NCBI GenBank assembly: GCA_023228445.1
Contig: JALOBD010000056.1
Span: forward strand, 1-13,169
Reading direction: 5' to 3'
Length of the DNA: 13,169 nt
Origin: Sphaerochaeta sp.
GTDB lineage: Bacteria; Spirochaetota; Spirochaetia; Sphaerochaetales; Sphaerochaetaceae
Each line of letters opens with the position of its first letter. The first letter of the stretch is position 1. Made by a program: the position numbers and the translations under genes. The notes under the pieces were generated by a model that ran no database searches, had not been told where the DNA came from, and saw only the letters and a list, made by a program, of their open reading frames with translations. Positions 1-7,409 of this stretch are shown here, piece by piece.

Positions 1-2116
1 GCCTGCGACCGATGAAGGCTGAGTCGGTCCTCTCTACATCTTCAAACGCTGCTTGGTCGAGGATCAGGTGGGTGAAGTCAGCTTCGACGTATGGCTGGAT
101 ACGCTCATGATAGCGGTACGTGATCACTGCCGAGCTCTTGAAGGGGGAGACCTTGGGCGTGAGGGCGTTGCCGGTGAAGAAGCCGGGGCGACGGGTGCCG
201 AAGATCTTCAGCTCACCGGGGTGGTTGATCCAAAATCGTCCGCGCCAATCGCCCACCACCGCATTGAAGAGGTGTTCCTGTGACCCTGGCCCTCCCTCCC
301 TCGGTGAGGAGGAGGTGGCAAGGATAAAGTCCTTGTTCTTGCAGACCGTAGTGGTCACTGCCCATGTGCCCTGGCTTCGCCGGTCCTCAAAGAGCGCTGA
401 GGCCTCATAACGTGCGATCTTCTCGAGGTGCTGCGGCACCTCATAGGAGGAGAGGGAGAGGAGCAGCGCTGCCGAACCGAGGGCAGGGGGGCCCGCCTCC
501 CAGGCGATGTAGGTCAGTCCGTTGGCGAGCTGGGCGCGAGAGGCGAGCACATCGCGCGCATAGACGCGCCCGCTCGCTCCGCTGAGCATACCGCGGTGGC
601 ACATGACCGCAAAGAGTTCGAACGTGTAGTCCAGAGCCTCCTTGGCCAACGCCCTGATCTGCAGATCCTCGGCAAGCTCAAGGAGGATCAGGTAGCTCTC
701 GATCTCGACGGGGATGTAGTTAGCCGAGTTCCACTCGTTGTATCCATGGGTGAGCAGCTTGTCGAACCACTGGAGGAGCAAACCCTTCGCCTTCTCTTGG
801 TGCTCGAGGCCGGTCATCTGACTGTTGGTGAAGAGGCGGGAGGGAAAGAGCTGGCCGGCGATGAGCTCGGCGGTATGGAAGGCGAGGGCGTGGTTTTCGC
901 TGAAGAACCACATCGCATCATTGCCCACCTCATCAAACCAGTAGCGGAAATCGAGCAGTGCCGCCTCGATGCGTGCTAGCAGATGTGGGGCAAGGGAGTC
1001 TCTGTGACGGGCAAGGATCCAGGCAAAGCGCTCGGCGCGGAAGTCGGCGCAGTCGCTTCTCCGCTCAACGCGCACCAGGTCGGCTTCGATGACCGTCTCA
1101 TCAATGCTCCCCCCGAGCTCAAGGGTAGCCAGGGTGCTATCGAGGTCTGCCGTGCCATATTGGAGCAGGAAGGCGGTGTAGCGCGCCTTGCGAGCGGCGA
1201 TGGAGGCCTCCCTCGCCAGTACAATGGTGTTGGGATAGCACTCGACGAAGAGCGTGGCAGAGAGCGGGATCTTTGAAACGCTCGCGGTGACCGTGACCTG
1301 GTGAGCCCCGATGCCCAATTCTTCGACCGTGCACCACACAACCGATGTCGACCCTGCCTCTATCGTACGCTCCCACTGCCGCCCATCGACTTTGATGTGC
1401 AGCGTGCAGGCAGCGGGCGCAGGCGACTGAGAGCGGAGGATGAGGTCCCCCTCATCGTAGCTGAGGCGCTCGAAGTGCAAACCGGAGACGAACAGCGCCA
1501 TCGAGGCGAGCGCTTCTTCATCCACCGGGACGGGAAGTGAACCGACAAGCGCCTCGCCGCAGTTGCGCAGCGCGAACTTGAGCAGGATGTTGCGCTCCCC
1601 ATAATCGCAGCAGGCGACGATCAGCTCGTTGGGTCCTGGACGGAGGGTGACGGTGAAGCGCAGAGCGCGTTCGATGTTGGATTGCCACGGCGTGAAGGTG
1701 AGCACCTCAGCCCCGTTGCACCACACCCGGATCGCCCCACAGCAGAAGATCTCCAGCTCCTGCTTCGTCTCCTCTTGGCTGAGTATGTACGTACGGGCGA
1801 AGAAGCGCAGCTCGGTGGGATAGATCCACATTCCGGAGAAGTCGACCCGGTCGGTATCGAGGGGCCAGTAGATCTGATTCATCAGCGCTGCGTCAGGGCA
1901 GTCGAGGTGGGGGAAGGTGGTCTGGGATATGAAGTGTGCCTTGGCCGGGGAGACGAGCTCCTTGCCGTCGCTGTCCTTGGTGGAGAGGCCGGGGCGATAG
2001 TCGGTGATGGCCATCGCCTCAAGCGGTGCGACCCATGGACGCTCCTCTACCTCGCTGACCATCCAGATGCGGATGAACTGGTTTGAGCGTACCTGATAGC
2101 GTAGGTGCCTCTCCAT
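1..2116 (-). CDS. Large uncharacterised glycan-locus protein, 3' end outside the window
   Basis: An uninterrupted frame of 705 codons starts at the ATG at 2116-2114 and continues past base 1, so the C-terminus is missing. The start follows the permease stop by 5 bases, with an AAGGGGTGA ribosome site lying in the end of the permease gene. Residues about 90-185 look like a beta-sandwich, sugar-binding-like domain of the kind that precedes glycosidase cores. From about residue 370 it becomes helical, with W403-FFSENH-409 followed by LAFHTAELIAGQLFP, then an EWNSANYIP stretch near 461-469. That pattern is what I recall from a conserved but uncharacterised family with an (alpha/alpha)-toroid look, shared in general shape with many polysaccharide lyases and glycosidases. 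No signal peptide is visible, so it probably acts in the cytoplasm. Being last in a GH105-permease operon, it is a candidate glycan-processing enzyme. The activity is not established and E407, N408 and H409 are only suggested active-site residues. Confidence 0.8.
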   Translation of the reverse strand, partial: MERHLRYQVRSNQFIRIWMVSEVEERPWVAPLEAMAITDYRPGLSTKDSDGKELVSPAKAHFISQTTFPHLDCPDAALMNQIYWPLDTDRVDFSGMWIYPTELRFFARTYILSQEETKQELEIFCCGAIRVWCNGAEVLTFTPWQSNIERALRFTVTLRPGPNELIVACCDYGERNILLKFALRNCGEALVGSLPVPVDEEALASMALFVSGLHFERLSYDEGDLILRSQSPAPAACTLHIKVDGRQWERTIEAGSTSVVWCTVEELGIGAHQVTVTASVSKIPLSATLFVECYPNTIVLAREASIAARKARYTAFLLQYGTADLDSTLATLELGGSIDETVIEADLVRVERRSDCADFRAERFAWILARHRDSLAPHLLARIEAALLDFRYWFDEVGNDAMWFFSENHALAFHTAELIAGQLFPSRLFTNSQMTGLEHQEKAKGLLLQWFDKLLTHGYNEWNSANYIPVEIESYLILLELAEDLQIRALAKEALDYTFELFAVMCHRGMLSGASGRVYARDVLASRAQLANGLTYIAWEAGPPALGSAALLLSLSSYEVPQHLEKIARYEASALFEDRRSQGTWAVTTTVCKNKDFILATSSSPREGGPGSQEHLFNAVVGDWRGRFWINHPGELKIFGTRRPGFFTGNALTPKVSPFKSSAVITYRYHERIQPYVEADFTHLILDQAAFEDVERTDSAFIGRR

Positions 2117-2121
2117 ACCGA

Positions 2122-2988
2122 TCACCCCTTGACGCTTCCGATCATCACCCCATCGCGGAAGTACTTCTGAACGAAGGGGTAGATGATGAGCATCGGGATC
2201 ATCGTGAAGACGATGCATGCCGACTTGAAGTTCTCCGGGGTGATGGTGGTCACGACCCCAGCCTCGTGAGGGATGCTGATGACGTCGAGCATCAGCTTGA
2301 GTTTGTACTGCAGCGTGTAGAGCTTGGGCTCCTGGATGAAGAGGATGATGTCGCTGACCGTGTTCCAGCGCTCCACGGCGTAGAACATCGACAGGGTCAT
2401 GATGGCGGCCTTCGAGAGCGGGAGGGTGATGGCCCAGAGGGCACGGAACTCGGAGCATCCGTCCATGTACGCCGCCTCATAGAGGCTGATGTTGATCGAG
2501 GAGAAGAAGGTGCGCAGGATGATGAGGTTGAAGGCGCTGATCAAGGAGGGTGCGAGGAGGACCCAAATGGTGTTGAGCAGCTTCAGGTCCTTGTAGAGGA
2601 TATAGGAGGGGATGACGCCGGCGCTGAAGTACATCGTGATGATGATGACAATCATCAGGGCACGCCTGCCGGGGAGGGCGGCCTTGGAGAGCGGGTAGGC
2701 TCCCAGGATCGTCGCTGCCATGGAGAGGACCAACTGCAGGGCCATCAAGAAGAGGGAGAAGGTGAAGGCGCGGATCATGCTCGCGTCGTTGAAGACCATC
2801 CGATAGGCGTCGACATTGAAACCGATGGGCAGCAGCCCCACCCGCCCGGTGAGGATTGCATCCTTCTCGCTGAAGGAGAGGGCGAGGATGTTGAGGATCG
2901 GCAAGAGCGTGACGAGGATGACAAAGGCGAAGAGCAACAGCATGACAATCTGAAAAACGCCGGTCTTTCTCTCATAGACGGTAGCCAT
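2122..2988 (-). CDS. Carbohydrate ABC transporter permease, LplC/YtcP (MalG-like) type
   Basis: This 288-residue inner-membrane protein is one half of the membrane channel of a binding-protein-dependent sugar importer. It has about six hydrophobic segments (roughly 12-38, 75-97, 111-130, 140-160, 195-215, 257-275). The EAA loop that docks the transport ATPase is at about 171-192 (EAAYMDGCSEFRALWAITLP). The C-terminus FRDGVMIGSVKG is the characteristic ending of the LplC/YtcP group. Its ATG shares one base with the TGA of the upstream permease (TGATG), so the two are very likely translationally coupled and form the heterodimer. Length and motifs are normal for the family. Homologues import oligosaccharides such as rhamnogalacturonan fragments, but substrate cannot be read from permease sequence. 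The transport ATPase is not in the window and is probably a shared MsmX/UgpC-type protein encoded elsewhere. Confidence 0.93.
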   Translation of the reverse strand: MATVYERKTGVFQIVMLLLFAFVILVTLLPILNILALSFSEKDAILTGRVGLLPIGFNVDAYRMVFNDASMIRAFTFSLFLMALQLVLSMAATILGAYPLSKAALPGRRALMIVIIITMYFSAGVIPSYILYKDLKLLNTIWVLLAPSLISAFNLIILRTFFSSINISLYEAAYMDGCSEFRALWAITLPLSKAAIMTLSMFYAVERWNTVSDIILFIQEPKLYTLQYKLKLMLDVISIPHEAGVVTTITPENFKSACIVFTMIPMLIIYPFVQKYFRDGVMIGSVKG

Positions 2989-3914
2989 CAGAACAAGCCC
3001 TCCTCGCCAAGCTTCTTGGCCAAGGCATTGGCCAAGAGCACCATCACCAGACCCACCACCGATTGGAAGATCCCCACCGCGGTGGCGTAGTCGTACATGC
3101 CGGCCTGCAGGCCCATGCGGTAGACGTAGACGCTGATGACCAACGACGCGTCATCGACGAGGACGTTGCTGAGCAGGAAGGGGCGCTCAAAGCCGATGGA
3201 GAGGATCTTGCCGACGTTCATGATGACCATCGTGACGATTGTCGGTCGCAGCTGTGGGAGCGTCACGTGCCAGATCCGGCCGAAGCGGCCCGCCCCATCG
3301 ATGTAGGCGGCGTCATAGAGCTCTCGGTTGATGCCGCTCATCGCCGCGAGGTAGATGATCATCCCATACCCCGCTCCCATCCAGATCGAGGCGACCCAGT
3401 AGGTGATCCGCCACGTCCCTGGTTTGGTCAGGAAGGGGATGGGCTGCCCGCCACCGATCGTTGCCCAGATGACGTTCAACACCCCGGTGGGGGCGAAGAC
3501 CTGATAGACGATGCCGGCGATGATGACCATCGACAAGAAGTGCGGCAGGTACATGATCCGCTCGACATTGCGTCCAAAGCGTTTGAACTTGAACTCCCCG
3601 AGCAGGATGGCCAGGATGATGGGCACCGGGAAGGTGAAGAAGAGGTCGCCGAGGTTGAGGATGATGGTGTTACGCAGCGCAATAAAGAAGCTGGGGGTGG
3701 AGAAGACCCTGGCAAAGTGCTTCAACCCCACCCATGGGCTGCCCTTGAGGCCCAAAAAGATGTTGTAGTCCTTGAACGCGGCAGCGATGCCGTACATCGG
3801 AGCGTACTTGAAGAGCAGGAAGTACGCCATCGGGATGATGAGCATCACGTAGAGAGAGATGTGCCGTCTCATCGTTGCACGGGCCAACGTGCTGTGGTTC
3901 CCTCGTTTCTTCAT
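2988..3914 (-). CDS. Carbohydrate ABC transporter permease, LplB/YteP (MalF-like) type
   Basis: This 308-residue inner-membrane permease is the partner of the one encoded immediately downstream. A positively charged N-terminus (MKKRGNHSTLARATMRRH) precedes a first membrane segment at about 19-37. The early YAPMYGIAAAFKDYN motif (38-51) and the late GFERPFLLSN motif (241-250) are typical of the LplB/YteP branch. The EAA loop is at about 199-220 (LYDAAYIDGAGRFGRIWHVTLP). The gene begins 10 bases after the GH105 stop codon, with GAGGG as a plausible ribosome site, and ends in a one-base stop/start overlap with the next permease. The position straight after a GH105 gene argues for uptake of uronic-acid-containing oligosaccharides. 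That substrate is inference from context, not from the permease itself. Confidence 0.93.
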   Translation of the reverse strand: MKKRGNHSTLARATMRRHISLYVMLIIPMAYFLLFKYAPMYGIAAAFKDYNIFLGLKGSPWVGLKHFARVFSTPSFFIALRNTIILNLGDLFFTFPVPIILAILLGEFKFKRFGRNVERIMYLPHFLSMVIIAGIVYQVFAPTGVLNVIWATIGGGQPIPFLTKPGTWRITYWVASIWMGAGYGMIIYLAAMSGINRELYDAAYIDGAGRFGRIWHVTLPQLRPTIVTMVIMNVGKILSIGFERPFLLSNVLVDDASLVISVYVYRMGLQAGMYDYATAVGIFQSVVGLVMVLLANALAKKLGEEGLF

Positions 3915-3924
3915 CCTGTTTCCC

Positions 3925-5013
3925 TCACCAGAGCTCCTGCTCCTCGATCATGCTCTCCATCAGGGCGAGCATCGCCAAACCCTGGCCGTACTGCATCGGC
4001 TCAAGGCGGATGGTGCGGTAGTGGTCCAGAGTCAGCCCGACATTGGTGCCATATGAGACATCGGTGAGCCTGCCCTCGGCATCCACCCGCTCGATGATCG
4101 CCGCCAGTGCCTTTTGGGCGACCGGCAGATACTCCTTGCCCAGCAGACCCTGGCCGATGGCTTTGTAGAAGCCGCAGCAGAAACCTGCCGAGCCGGAGGC
4201 CTCCAGATAGGAGGTGGGGTCGTCGATGAGTGTATGCCAGAGTCCACTCTCATCCTGGTAGCCAGCCAAGCTCTCCAGCTGGCGCACCAGGGTAGTTGTC
4301 AAGAACTTCGCAAACGGTTCGTCACACGAGAGGATCTCAAGGAACTCGGGAATGAACATCGTGATCCACGCATTGCCCCGTCCCCACAGGGCCTTTGCGA
4401 AGTTGTCGTTGCGCTCATAGCTCCAGGCGTGGTAGAAGAGCCCGGTGTTCGTGTCACAGAGGTAGTGGAGGTGCAAGAGCACCTGGTAGACGGCCTCATC
4501 ACGATAGGTGGCGTTGTCAAAGAGGACCGCCGCCTTTGCCAGGAAGAGGACCGTCATGAAGAGTGTATCGTCCCACAGCTCACCCTGATTCTCCAACTCG
4601 GCGTGGCGGTGCTGAAGCCCATCCTCCCGGGTGCGGTCCATCCCATCGAGGATCCAATCGGCCCATTCGAGCATGATGGTCCGATAGATCTCCTTCGGCC
4701 GCGCCTCATAGAGGAAGGCGAGGGTGAGCAAGGGGGCGACGGTATTGACGGTCTTCTCAGGAAGACCGAAATCGATTCGAGAGTCATACCAGCGCTCGAG
4801 ATAGTCCAGGATCGAAGGATCAGTTGTGTAGAGGTACTGCTTGTAGATGCCGTAGAGCCCCACCCCATGGGGCCAATCCCAAACTGCCAAACGCTCAGCC
4901 TCGATGCGACTCTTTCCCAAGTGCAGCAGGTTCTTGATGTACGATTCGTCCGTCTTGTAGAGAAATCCCTTGAGGTTGTTCTCCAGCCGCTCCAATGCTG
5001 CCGTGCGTTCCAT
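3925..5013 (-). CDS. Glycoside hydrolase family 105 (unsaturated glycuronyl hydrolase, YteR/YesR-like)
   Basis: The 362-residue product is the size of a one-domain GH105 enzyme with an (alpha/alpha)6 barrel. These enzymes release 4-deoxy-4,5-unsaturated uronic acid from the non-reducing end of oligosaccharides made by polysaccharide lyases, classically unsaturated rhamnogalacturonan. Visible family landmarks are WDWPHGVGLYGI (46-57), TVNTVAPLLTLAFLYE (88-103), GELWDDTLFMTVLFLAKAA (144-162), YHAWSYERNDNFAKALWGRGNAW (split around residues 194-216) and DDPTSYLEASGSAGF (264-278). D149 of WDDTLFM matches the catalytic general acid/base position of YteR (Asp143 there). There is no signal peptide, in keeping with action on imported oligosaccharides. 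The ATG at 5013-5011 follows GGAGGGGAG. It is the first gene of the operon behind the promoter and operators at 5056-5115. GH88-like specificity for unsaturated glucuronyl sugars is an alternative, since the two families are related. Confidence 0.92.
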   Translation of the reverse strand: MERTAALERLENNLKGFLYKTDESYIKNLLHLGKSRIEAERLAVWDWPHGVGLYGIYKQYLYTTDPSILDYLERWYDSRIDFGLPEKTVNTVAPLLTLAFLYEARPKEIYRTIMLEWADWILDGMDRTREDGLQHRHAELENQGELWDDTLFMTVLFLAKAAVLFDNATYRDEAVYQVLLHLHYLCDTNTGLFYHAWSYERNDNFAKALWGRGNAWITMFIPEFLEILSCDEPFAKFLTTTLVRQLESLAGYQDESGLWHTLIDDPTSYLEASGSAGFCCGFYKAIGQGLLGKEYLPVAQKALAAIIERVDAEGRLTDVSYGTNVGLTLDHYRTIRLEPMQYGQGLAMLALMESMIEEQELW

Positions 5014-5055
5014 CTCCCCTCCACCAAATCAGCGTAAAGTTTTGCTTGCTAGATT

Positions 5056-5073
5056 ATTTAACACGTGTTAAAT
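5056..5073. promoter_or_regulatory. LacI/GalR-type operator, perfect 18-bp palindrome
   Basis: ATTTAACACGTGTTAAAT is a perfect palindrome with a central CG, the usual arrangement of LacI/GalR-family operators. It begins about 7 bases past the expected transcription start of the minus-strand promoter at 5087-5115, where a bound repressor would block the sugar operon. It lies in the divergent region and may also affect the plus-strand phosphodiesterase gene. The regulator is not encoded in this window. Confidence 0.72.
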
Positions 5074-5086
5074 TACTAATAGGTGA

Positions 5087-5115
5087 ATCATACCCTAGAA
5101 TTTTACACCTGTAAA
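5087..5115 (-). promoter_or_regulatory. Sigma-70-type promoter of the GH105-permease operon
   Basis: On the minus strand, TTTACA (5115-5110) and TATGAT (5092-5087) are separated by exactly 17 bases, each matching the consensus at 5 of 6 positions. Transcription should start near 5080, leaving a leader of about 65 bases before the GH105 ATG and placing the operator 5056-5073 just inside the transcript. Confidence 0.7.
5102..5115. promoter_or_regulatory. Secondary imperfect operator over the -35 box
   Basis: TTTACA and TGTAAA form 6-base inverted arms around CC. The half-sites resemble those of the perfect palindrome at 5056-5073 (TTTAACA-TGTTAAA), less one A in each arm. The centres of the two sites are about 44 bases apart, close to four DNA turns, which would permit cooperative or looped binding. 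It coincides with the -35 box of the minus-strand promoter. A second, A/T-only palindrome GAAAAATTTTTC follows at 5116-5127. Confidence 0.4.
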
Positions 5116-5156
5116 GAAAAATTTTTCATTTTTCATAAGAGGGGAGGAAACCCGCC

Positions 5157-6443
5157 ATGAAACAACCGTACCTGGTGGTCATCAGCATCGACGCACTGGT
5201 GGGAGAAGACATCAAGGACCTCTCCCTCACGCCGAATCTCCGGTACATCAAGGAGCGTGGTTCGATGGTGGAGGCGGTGCGTTCAATCTACCCCTCGCTC
5301 ACCCATCCCGCCCATGCGGTGATGATGAGCGGCAACCCGCCGAGAGTGACGGGGGTGTATGCCAACACCCATATGGGGAAGTTTGGAGAGCAGGAGCGGT
5401 GGTTCAACCGCCTCAGCGAGATGGGGTGCCCCACCCTCTTCCACCTGGCAAAGCAGCGGGGCATGAGAACGGCGGCGTGTCGCTGGCCGCTTACCGCAGG
5501 TGGCTTCTCCCAGATCGACTACCTCATCCCCGAGGTGACCGGTGATGAGATTGAGGCGAAGGGCATGGAAGCGTTGTTGAAAGAGGCGGCCTCCCCCTCC
5601 CTCCATCCCATCATCGCCGAGCACCTCCCCCTCCTCGATGGCAAGGTCCAGCCGGCAGAAGATCGCTTCTCCGCTACCGTAGCTGCCCAGATCATCGAGC
5701 GCTTCAAGCCCAACCTTCTGTTGACCCACCCCGCGTTCGTTGACACTGCGCGCCACCACCATGGCCTCTTTGGTCCGGAGGTCACCGAGGCGGTACGCAC
5801 CGTGGATGGCTTTGTCGGTTTACTCATAGAGGCTGCCGACCGGGCAGGGATTCTCGAAGAGACCAACTTCATCGTCCTTGGAGACCATGGTCACCTGGCA
5901 GGTGAGCGCTCCATCGCCCTCAACGCCCGCCTGGCAGAGGCTGGCTTGATCGAATTGGATCGTAGCCGAGCCGTCACCGCGTGGAAGGCCCGCTCCCATG
6001 CAACCGGCCTCAGTGCACAGATCTACCTCAAGGACGAGAAGGATAGTCGCCTCTCTGCTCAGGTGGAGGAGCTCTTGAACACCTGGGCACAGGAGGAGGA
6101 GAGCGGCATCGGCGAGGTCTTCACCAAGGAGGAAGTGCAAGCGCACTTTGATCTTGACGGCCCCTTCTCCTTCGTCGTCGAGGGGGACGGGCGATCACAG
6201 TTCATCGATGATTGGCGAGAGCCTATCGTTCGTCCCTTGCACCACCCGAGCTCCAGCCACGGCCATCTGCCCTATCGCGGTCATCAACCTCCCCTGCTCT
6301 GCATGGGGCCGGCCTTTACGGAGGGGGTGATATTGAACGGGTGCTCGTTGCTCGACCTCGCCCCCACCGCAGCAGCAATCCTCGGCCTGGAGTCTGACGG
6401 GATGCAGGGGCGGGTGCTCACCGAGCTGCTCACCGATCGATGA
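5157..6443 (+). CDS. Alkaline-phosphatase-superfamily phosphodiesterase (type I phosphodiesterase/NPP-like)
   Basis: The 428-residue product has the two-metal active site of the nucleotide pyrophosphatase/phosphodiesterase branch. The likely ligands and nucleophile are D12 (VVISIDAL), T49 (PSLTHPAHAVMMSGNPP, the nucleophile position), D196 and H200 (FVDTARHHHG), D243 and H244 (LGDHGH) and H368 (SSHGHLP). All seven expected positions are present, so the enzyme is probably active. No signal peptide or membrane anchor is visible, so the site of action is the cytoplasm, unlike many phosphodiesterases of this family. The ATG follows AGGGGAGGA at a spacing of about 10 bases. The gene is divergent from the sugar operon and shares its 143-base control region, which suggests joint induction. 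No strong plus-strand promoter is obvious there. The substrate could be a nucleotide sugar, a phosphonate or a phosphate-linked glycan substituent. The sequence does not decide. Confidence 0.88.
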   Translation: MKQPYLVVISIDALVGEDIKDLSLTPNLRYIKERGSMVEAVRSIYPSLTHPAHAVMMSGNPPRVTGVYANTHMGKFGEQERWFNRLSEMGCPTLFHLAKQRGMRTAACRWPLTAGGFSQIDYLIPEVTGDEIEAKGMEALLKEAASPSLHPIIAEHLPLLDGKVQPAEDRFSATVAAQIIERFKPNLLLTHPAFVDTARHHHGLFGPEVTEAVRTVDGFVGLLIEAADRAGILEETNFIVLGDHGHLAGERSIALNARLAEAGLIELDRSRAVTAWKARSHATGLSAQIYLKDEKDSRLSAQVEELLNTWAQEEESGIGEVFTKEEVQAHFDLDGPFSFVVEGDGRSQFIDDWREPIVRPLHHPSSSHGHLPYRGHQPPLLCMGPAFTEGVILNGCSLLDLAPTAAAILGLESDGMQGRVLTELLTDR

Positions 6444-7158
6444 TCGTCCACCCGACAGCCTTGGCTCTCTCGATGAGAGACGGTGAAGCTTCCGTGGACC
6501 GAAAAACCCCCACCTCTGCCCAATTGAGCATCTCCGTGTCCCCTTCACTGTTGCCGAAGGCGATGAAGGGACGGGTGATGCCCCGCTCCTTGGCAAGACG
6601 TACCTTCGCCTCGCCGTATGGCAGTGTCTCGATGCTCCCCTCGGAGGCAATGATCATTACCTGGGCAAGGTTGTTGAGGTGGGCAAAGGCCTGGACAACA
6701 GAGAGCGGACTGGCCGACACCAATACCGGGTTGGCACAGGCGTGAAGGTAGGAGAGCATCGCCGGCACGGGGCGAACAAAGAGCGCGAGCTGATATGATC
6801 CGATGACAAGATGTGTGCTGGGGTCGGTAAACTCTGCAAAGGCGTGTTCTGCAGTCCTCTTGATATCACCAGCGGACAGGTGTTCCAGGTACTCGGTCGT
6901 CATTTGATAGGCGGACGCATGGTCACCGATGGCTGCATACCTGCCATACTGCTGCAATGCCGGCGTCTGGGCAGCGATATCAGAAGCCTCCAAAGAGAGG
7001 ATGTCCGCTTTGGTGAGGGACCACGGTTTGATGTGCAGATACTCTGATACGAGGGTCATCAGGAAGGTGGTCTCCCCCAGATCCCCATCAAAGAGCGTAC
7101 CGTCCATGTCAAAGAGCGCGTAGCCGATCCCTTGTGCGCAGCGTGCGTGTAGATCCAT
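6430..7158 (-). CDS. HAD-superfamily phosphatase, HAD-IB (SerB-like) subfamily
   Basis: The product from the chosen start is 242 residues. Motif I is FDMDGT with nucleophile D17 and acid/base D19. Motif II is probably the serine in VLVSAS (148 or 150). The motif III lysine is K185 (GEAKVRL), and motif IV is FGNSEGDTEML with D207. The order and the helical insertion between motifs I and II fit cytoplasmic HAD-IB phosphatases acting on small phosphorylated compounds. The exact substrate is unknown. I start at the ATG at 7158-7156 because GGGAGG stands 5 bases upstream and a good promoter lies at 7180-7208. The frame extends further upstream, but that stretch is proline-rich, has no ribosome site and does not look coding. 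Its last 14 bases overlap the end of the convergent phosphodiesterase gene, so both enzymes could act in phosphate release, though co-function is only suggested by position. Confidence 0.87.
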   Translation of the reverse strand: MDLHARCAQGIGYALFDMDGTLFDGDLGETTFLMTLVSEYLHIKPWSLTKADILSLEASDIAAQTPALQQYGRYAAIGDHASAYQMTTEYLEHLSAGDIKRTAEHAFAEFTDPSTHLVIGSYQLALFVRPVPAMLSYLHACANPVLVSASPLSVVQAFAHLNNLAQVMIIASEGSIETLPYGEAKVRLAKERGITRPFIAFGNSEGDTEMLNWAEVGVFRSTEASPSLIERAKAVGWTIIDR

Positions 7159-7179
7159 CCCCCCCTCCCATTGAGAGGC

Positions 7180-7208
7180 AGTATGCATGGACAATGGTGG
7201 GATGGCAA
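7180..7208 (-). promoter_or_regulatory. Promoter of the HAD phosphatase gene
   Basis: On the minus strand TTGCCA (7208-7203) and CATACT (7185-7180) are 17 bases apart. Transcription would begin near 7173, giving a very short leader before the ATG at 7158. This placement supports the shorter gene start. Confidence 0.5.
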
Positions 7209-7359
7209 GGGGAGCGTGGGCGCTGCAGGGAGGCGAAGGCACTCTCGATGGGAATCTGAAGGGAGGAAAGGAGGCAGCGCCACCCAACGCCCCTCTCATC
7301 TCCTTCAATTGGCTTTGAGCAATTGCACAGCAAGCGTGATGACTGACAGCCTTCTACCA

Positions 7360-7374
7360 CGTACCAATGGTACG
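7360..7374. repeat. Short inverted repeat between genes
   Basis: CGTACC and GGTACG flank AAT, 36 bases past the end of the 170-residue gene. No T-run follows on either strand, so it is a poor intrinsic terminator. It may be an operator or a weak hairpin. Two copies of CAATTG, 8 bases apart, sit nearby at about 7306-7325. The rest of 7209-7409 shows no gene. Confidence 0.35.
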
Positions 7375-7409
7375 CCGCACTCTTGAGCACGCCTCCTCGT
7401 TGATATCTC

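Noticed and set aside
428..979. Plus-strand frame of 183 codons
   Set aside because: It lies opposite an uninterrupted 705-codon minus-strand frame coupled to the permease, and its product has no recognisable features.
2083..4067. Two long plus-strand frames of over 330 codons
   Set aside because: They are antisense to the permease genes, with Asp/Glu/His/Gln-rich products typical of the complement of hydrophobic membrane-protein codons. The minus strand has full family motifs.
4114..5037. Plus-strand frame of 307 codons
   Set aside because: It is antisense to the GH105 gene, whose catalytic motifs are complete on the minus strand.
7159..7308. Extended N-terminus for the HAD phosphatase
   Set aside because: The extra 50 residues are proline/serine-rich and start at TTG without a ribosome site. 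A good promoter and GGGAGG support the ATG at 7158.
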